A stretch of DNA of 64,000 nucleotides from Oscillatoria sp. HE19RPO (GTDB lineage: Bacteria > Cyanobacteriota > Cyanobacteriia > Cyanobacteriales > Laspinemataceae): assembly GCF_024220515.1 (NCBI RefSeq), contig NZ_JAMXOT010000019.1:21719-85718 (forward strand), given 5' to 3'. The position numbers and the translations under genes were made by a program. A model generated the notes under the pieces. The model made no database searches, was not told the origin of the DNA, and worked only from the letters and a program-made list of their open reading frames with translations. Each line of letters starts with the position of its first letter. Position 1 is the first letter of the stretch. This document shows, piece after piece, positions 59,719 to 64,000 of this stretch.

Positions 59719-61076
59719 CCTCCCCCTATTAAATACGCTTTAAATAAAAACTGCACTGCAAACAGAGACAATCCATTCCCGGTCACTTTTTCAATTAACC
59801 CCCGCTTCTTCAACGACTGTACCGCCTTCAAAAACTCAGCATCAGACAACGCCAACTCAGCCGGTTTTTGAAAAATATCCACTGCTTCCTGGTTCGCCAA
59901 CCACCGAATCACCAGTTTTTCCGACGCTGACAACCGTTGATAATACCCTTGCAGTCGGGATTCTAAGTCTCCAAGAAAGAGACTGGGATAGGATAAGAAG
60001 CGATCGACACTGCCATCAAATAAATCTTGAATGGTAGAGGCAATGATATTTAACCAGGAAGGGTTCCCGCCATAAATCCGGATCAGTTCCCCCCATTTAT
60101 CCGGATCAGTTAATCCTTTAGAGTTCAAAATATCTACGGCAGAGTCTCCTAATCCCCCCAAAGTTAAACTCCGACAGTGACGATTTTCTCTTTCTAAGCT
60201 GACGATTTCCGTAGGGGTTTCCCAACTGAGGAGAAGGAAGCAACTATTATGAGGCGATCGGGCAATTTGTTCCCAAAATTTGCCATAGTCTTGACAATCA
60301 GGAAGATAGGTTCCGGCTAATTCCCCACTGGCAAAGAGTTCTTGTAGCTCATCGAGGATAATTAGGCAAGAGTGCGATCGCAGATAATCAATCAGAGAAG
60401 GCAGTTGGATTTCTCCATTTGCCGAGAAGAACTCAATTAATTGAGTTTTGAGGCATTGCAGCGTCAGAGTATTGGTACAGTTGCGCCAGAGAATACAGTC
60501 AAAATTCTCTTTAATCTGTTCCACCAGTTCTCTAGCAAGAGCGGTTTTCCCCATTCCCAGCAAACCACAGAGATTGACAATGCGGATTTTGTCGTGGAGT
60601 ATCCAGTTTTGGAGGGTCGTCAGTTCATCGTTGCGGTTATGGAGGCGATCGGGTTCCGGTGCTTCGGTCAAGTCGTAGCGTTTTTCGGCTTTTTGGTTCG
60701 AGGTTGTCGAGGGCGATCGGTTTTGAGTTGCTTCCCCAGAATGCCAATTTTCTCCGAAGATGTTAATATCCCCCGGGTTAAAATTCTTGCGTAAAAAATT
60801 GCGAGTCTTGGAAGTGGAAAGATAATACCGTTCCACTGTAGCCCGGAAGTTCTTGTTATCAACTTTTTCATCTAATTCTTCAGAGATGAGTTTCCATAAT
60901 ATCCCAGCTACCCTCTTCACATTCGCTTCGCTACAGTGATACTCATCGGCAATTTCTTTATATTTTTGATGATTCCAGGCACCTGTTAATACTGCCTGTT
61001 GCAGATTAGATAAATGCAATCCCGTTTTAGCCAGAACTAATTCATCTACCCAGTCGAGGGCCTTTTGACCATCCAT
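59709..61076 (-). CDS. HTH-STAND (NB-ARC-like) ATPase lacking sensor repeats
   Basis: 455 residues from ATG 61076; a GTG at 61085 would add three. Residues ~20-65 (LSNLQQAVLTGAWNHQKYKEIADEYHCSEANVKRVAG) are the helix-turn-helix type domain found at the N-terminus of vWA-MoxR-associated and WD40-STAND proteins of cyanobacteria. The ATPase has Walker A GLLGMGKT (171-178), Walker B LIILDEL (238-244), and a C-terminal winged-helix region. Family members usually continue with WD40 or TPR sensor repeats; this one stops after the ATPase. Possible roles: regulator, or stub of a signalling or defence STAND protein. Four 10-bp iterons lie upstream. Confidence 0.82.
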   Translation of the reverse strand: MDGQKALDWVDELVLAKTGLHLSNLQQAVLTGAWNHQKYKEIADEYHCSEANVKRVAGILWKLISEELDEKVDNKNFRATVERYYLSTSKTRNFLRKNFNPGDINIFGENWHSGEATQNRSPSTTSNQKAEKRYDLTEAPEPDRLHNRNDELTTLQNWILHDKIRIVNLCGLLGMGKTALARELVEQIKENFDCILWRNCTNTLTLQCLKTQLIEFFSANGEIQLPSLIDYLRSHSCLIILDELQELFASGELAGTYLPDCQDYGKFWEQIARSPHNSCFLLLSWETPTEIVSLERENRHCRSLTLGGLGDSAVDILNSKGLTDPDKWGELIRIYGGNPSWLNIIASTIQDLFDGSVDRFLSYPSLFLGDLESRLQGYYQRLSASEKLVIRWLANQEAVDIFQKPAELALSDAEFLKAVQSLKKRGLIEKVTGNGLSLFAVQFLFKAYLIGGGND

Positions 61077-61110
61077 CGGCGACACAGTGATTTATTTTAA
61101 AATTTATTCC

Positions 61111-61150
61111 ATTTTGCAACCTTTTGCAACTTTTTGCAACCTTTTGTAAC
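61111..61150. promoter_or_regulatory. Four 10-bp iterons upstream of the STAND gene
   Basis: ATTTTGCAAC, CTTTTGCAAC, TTTTTGCAAC and CTTTTGTAAC in direct succession, 35 bases upstream of the STAND start. Spacing of one helical turn places each TTGCAAC on the same DNA face, as in binding sites for a cooperatively binding protein, possibly the STAND protein's own HTH. Confidence 0.6.
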
Positions 61151-61334
61151 TACAGTCTCAGTTGGGTTGTCAAAAACTATGCCGGAAGGTTGGATTAAAC
61201 TTGATACTAAGTTAGACCTTTTATGACTTTACGAAGTTTTAAAAACCTTCTATTGTAGAAAGTTATGAGGGAACATTTACTTAGTCCTCTTAGCGAATTC
61301 AAACAGACCAGCTAAGAACAGGGGTAAAAATTTT

Positions 61335-61361
61335 AACCACTACTTGTATCGGGAGGCAATT
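61335..61361 (+). promoter_or_regulatory. Leader motif shared with the RTX gene at 12062
   Basis: AACCACTACTTG (61335-61346) and GGGAGGCAATT (61351-61361), three bases before ATG 61365; GGGAGG is a strong ribosome binding site and fixes the start. Compare 12028-12058. Confidence 0.6.
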
Positions 61362-61364
61362 GTC

Positions 61365-63647
61365 ATGCTTTATTTAGACATAGAGAGTAACGGGATTCCT
61401 AAATTAAATGGAATTGTAGATCCAATTGATGGAGACATTTTAAAGGATTTAAGTATAAATAGAGTGCCAATTCCGGGCGCTGCCGATCCACGCGTCGAGT
61501 TGCCAACTTTAGGCTCACAGAGTTCCTATAATACTGTGCAGGATCTTGATCTCCGGGGGAACTACGGAAACCCCCCAGGCGAACCAGATCTGAACAGCGC
61601 CGCGTCCGCAGATCTGTTAACTGGAATTGTCCCAGACAGTAAGGGTGAAGAAACTGATCTTGAGTTTGATCCTGTAACCAATGCCTTAGCTCAGATTCAC
61701 AACCAATTACAGCAATTTGCCAGCAGCCCAGACTTCCAAAATCAAATGAACATTGCCTTTGGAAATGATATTGATGTGGAGGCAGTCCAGGATTTGGCAG
61801 ACAACTGGAGTCAGGGTATTTTCAATCCTCCAGTGATTGATATTGTTAATGCTGCCGATATTAACAGGGCTAATGGAGCCTTTGCTGTTGCTACGAATAC
61901 GATTTATTTGTCGAGAGAGTTTGTTACTGAAAATGCCGGGGTTCCAGAGGCGATCGCCGCTGTCCTACTCGAAGAAATAGGGCATGATATAGACAGGCAG
62001 ATTAACATCTCAGATGCAGCGGGAGATGAGGGCTTTATCTTTGCCGGTTTTGTTCAAGGCACAGGATTTGATGCAGCCGAACTTCAGGCAATAAAAGCTG
62101 AAGATGATACCATCACGGTGATGTTAGATGGCCAAGCTATTCTGATAGAGCAGTCATACACTAGCTTAGTGAAATCTTCCCCAGGATTTACCAAGAATAT
62201 AGGAGGCTGGACCGATAACAATAACTATCCCCGTGTTTTGGGTGATGTTAATGGAGATGGCAGGGTTGACATCGTAGGATTTGGCGCGAGTGATGTGTTT
62301 GTTTCCCTGGGTAATAGTAATGGAAGCTTCGGCACTCCTATTGCTTCAAAACCTAGTACATCCAATGGCTTTACTAAAAATGTAGGGGGCTGGAGTGACA
62401 ACAACAATTACCCCCGTTTATTAGCCGATGTCAATGGAGATGGTCGGGCGGATATTATTGGCTTTGGTGCCAGCGATGTATTTGTCTCTTTAAGCAATGG
62501 TAATGGAACTTTCCGGGCTCCGGTTGCATCTTCCCCGGGATTGACCAAAAATCGAGGGGGCTGGAGCGATAATAATAACTATCCCCGCCTAGTGGGTGAT
62601 GTCAACGGAGACGGCAGGGCTGATATTGTAGGGTTTGGTACGAGTGATGTTTTTGTTTCTTTTGGAAACAGTAATGGCACTTTCGGAACTCCAGTCAGAT
62701 CAAAACCTAGTTCAACTAATGGCTTTACTAAAAATGTAGGCGGTTGGAGTGATAATAACAATTACCCCCGTTTATTAGCCGATGTTAATGGAGATGGTAG
62801 GGCAGATATTGTAGGATTTGGTATTAGTGATGTGTTTGTCTCGTTAAGCAATGGTAATGGTACTTTCCGGGCTCCGGTTGCATCTTCCCCGGGATTGACC
62901 AAGAATCGAGGGGGCTGGACCGATAACAATAACTATCCCCGTCTATTGCGGGATGTTAACGGAGATAACAGGGCTGATATCGTAGGTTTTGGAGCCAGTG
63001 ATGTGTTTGTTTCCCTTGCTAATAGCGATGGAACTTTCCGGACTCCCATTGCTTATAAACCAAGTTCAACTAATGCCTTCACCAAAAATGTAGGCGGTTG
63101 GACGGATAATAATAACTATCCCCGTTTATTGGGTGATATCAACGGCGATCGCAAGGCGGATATTATTGGCTTTGGGGCTACTGATGTTTTTGCTTCGTTG
63201 TCGGGAGTTGCTGGAACTCCCACACCGCCACCATCCGGCAACACTCGATTGTCACAACTTCTTAATGGTAGTTTAACGGGCCAGTATTTCGATGTAGATC
63301 GCTACTATGGCGCTCAATGTTGGGATTTAGTTGCCTATGTGACAGGACAAACAGGTTCAACAACGAGATGGAGACGAGGTACGAATGTGATGAGTAGCAA
63401 CATCCCAAATGGTACAGCTATAGCGACCTTTCTTGGTCCCAATGGTAGCTACGACAATTTAGTTAATGGTAAATATGTTCAACATACAGGGATTTTTGCA
63501 GGTTATGGCACTCAAAATGGAGTGCGAGGCTTTTATATGTGGGAGCAAAATGCACCGACAGGATCACCTGTTAGAAAGGGATTCTACCCAGCTAGTAGCT
63601 CAGGAGTTTATAATGCTAATAACTACCATGTAATTCAATTTACCTAA
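61365..63647 (+). CDS. FG-GAP/VCBS repeat protein with C-terminal CHAP/NlpC-like domain
   Basis: 760 residues from ATG 61365. Residues ~1-260: cyanobacterial secreted-protein N-domain including LLEEIGHDIDRQIN, as found in RTX and Calx-beta adhesins. ~265-620: seven FG-GAP repeats (calcium-binding DVNGDGRADIVGFGASDVFVS) forming a likely propeller; neighbouring repeats are almost identical, indicating recent duplication. ~635-760: a cysteine-peptidase/amidase-like domain with Cys652 (AQCWDLVAYV), His707 (VQHTGIFAGYG) and a following polar position in WEQN, as in CHAP/BPSL0067-type cell-wall hydrolases. No N-terminal signal peptide. Possibly an exported peptidoglycan hydrolase or effector. Divergent from the STAND gene. 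Confidence 0.8.
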   Translation: MLYLDIESNGIPKLNGIVDPIDGDILKDLSINRVPIPGAADPRVELPTLGSQSSYNTVQDLDLRGNYGNPPGEPDLNSAASADLLTGIVPDSKGEETDLEFDPVTNALAQIHNQLQQFASSPDFQNQMNIAFGNDIDVEAVQDLADNWSQGIFNPPVIDIVNAADINRANGAFAVATNTIYLSREFVTENAGVPEAIAAVLLEEIGHDIDRQINISDAAGDEGFIFAGFVQGTGFDAAELQAIKAEDDTITVMLDGQAILIEQSYTSLVKSSPGFTKNIGGWTDNNNYPRVLGDVNGDGRVDIVGFGASDVFVSLGNSNGSFGTPIASKPSTSNGFTKNVGGWSDNNNYPRLLADVNGDGRADIIGFGASDVFVSLSNGNGTFRAPVASSPGLTKNRGGWSDNNNYPRLVGDVNGDGRADIVGFGTSDVFVSFGNSNGTFGTPVRSKPSSTNGFTKNVGGWSDNNNYPRLLADVNGDGRADIVGFGISDVFVSLSNGNGTFRAPVASSPGLTKNRGGWTDNNNYPRLLRDVNGDNRADIVGFGASDVFVSLANSDGTFRTPIAYKPSSTNAFTKNVGGWTDNNNYPRLLGDINGDRKADIIGFGATDVFASLSGVAGTPTPPPSGNTRLSQLLNGSLTGQYFDVDRYYGAQCWDLVAYVTGQTGSTTRWRRGTNVMSSNIPNGTAIATFLGPNGSYDNLVNGKYVQHTGIFAGYGTQNGVRGFYMWEQNAPTGSPVRKGFYPASSSGVYNANNYHVIQFT

Positions 63648-63656
63648 TTTTCATTC

Positions 63657-63760
63657 TATAGCAATCCTAAATCAGTTTGAAGAATTCAAGTGAGCAAAAT
63701 GCTCGCACTACAGGAACTGTAATTCTGGCTCTATTTTATAACCGATTTAGGACTGCTATA
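63657..63760. mobile_element. MITE-like element with 21-bp inverted ends
   Basis: TATAGCAATCCTAAATCAG at the left and its inverted counterpart GATTTAGGACTGCTATA at the right (19 of 21 pairs). The 104-base unit holds the inner hairpin GAGCAAAATGCTCGC and no ORF. It lies ten bases after the FG-GAP gene stop. Confidence 0.65.
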
Positions 63761-63858
63761 CTTTTGGAGCAATACAAGAGATCGTACTTTAATGATTACC
63801 CAAAAGGAAGGTCCTGCCTTATCCCTTTTTATATGCTCCCCGATTGATTTTTTCCCGA

Positions 63859-64000
63859 TTAGGGTATTGCAACAAATAAATCACCCAAATGCGATGCTTA
63901 AGGAACTAAAAAGACGTTCTTAGCCCGCGCAGGCACCGCTTCGTCCTGTGAGCCTCCACCCTTGAGGGTGTGGGTTTTTGGGTATTTTATTTTTTGGAGT
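63859..64000 (-). repeat. ~150-bp dispersed element, inverted copy
   Basis: Reverse complement of the family at 50758-50908: shared ends ACTCCAAAAAATAAAATACC and GATTTATTTGTTG, shared core GCCTGCGCGGGCTAA and TTAAGCATCG. It is cut by the window edge. Confidence 0.8.

Overview
The window comes from the chromosome of a cyanobacterium, most likely a filamentous Oscillatoriales-type strain. The evidence is the very frequent HIP1 octamer GCGATCGC, the split RNA polymerase genes rpoC1 and rpoC2 in the order rpsT-tatD-rpoB-rpoC1-rpoC2 with hisD divergent to rpsT, many heptanucleotide (STRR) and palindromic dispersed repeats, and typical cyanobacterial families (DUF4278, MBOAT/SGNH pairs, RTX and FG-GAP secreted proteins, an HTH-STAND ATPase). 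The genus is inferred, not proven.

Layout. 1-11.4 kb: the end of a superfamily 2 helicase, a helical-repeat lipoprotein, a 1537-residue hybrid histidine kinase, tRNA-Gly(CCC), a thioredoxin/TPR protein, a DUF4278 protein and a rhomboid-family protein that has lost its catalytic residues. 12-18 kb: a large RTX protein with an embedded SGNH hydrolase and an acidic repeat stalk, then an MBOAT O-acyltransferase with its SGNH-like partner. 18.4-34.2 kb: a DUF3102-RusA fusion, a CRISPR array of 74 repeats (hand count), and a complete type I-B (Myxan/Cmx variant) cas operon read leftward: cas6, small coiled-coil ORF, cas3, cas8/cmx1, cas7/devR, cas5/devS, cas4-cas1 fusion, cas2. 34.5-46.2 kb: rpoC2, rpoC1, rpoB, tatD, rpsT, with a six-unit tandem repeat between rpoC1 and rpoC2. 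46.8-64 kb: hisD, a universal stress protein, an SRPBCC-like protein, hslO, a membrane-anchored helical protein, a zinc metalloprotease, a second MBOAT, a short HTH-STAND ATPase without sensor repeats, and an FG-GAP protein ending in a CHAP/NlpC-like domain.

How the genes work together. The cas genes and array form one defence locus. The crRNA precursor is probably read leftward: in that direction the repeat forms a stem with a GCAA tetraloop next to an 8-9 nt handle, the degenerate repeat lies at the far (left) end, and cas2 sits beside the presumed leader. MBOAT and SGNH proteins probably modify an extracellular polysaccharide. The RTX-SGNH and FG-GAP-CHAP proteins look exported and share a start-proximal leader motif, so they may be co-regulated.

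The most striking observation is in the 5' leader of the cas operon. Downstream of a good promoter there are degenerate CRISPR repeats. One ends in an exact 11-nt copy of the repeat 3' end (the crRNA handle), and the next 17 nt match the first codons of cas6 at 15 positions, with mismatches only at positions 6 and 12. That is the pattern expected of a Cascade guide, in which every sixth base is unpaired. It is also what a duplicated coding fragment with wobble changes would show. A second solo repeat of the exact repeat length lies between cas5 and cas4-cas1. Together they suggest crRNA-like or Cas6-mediated self-regulation of the cas operon.
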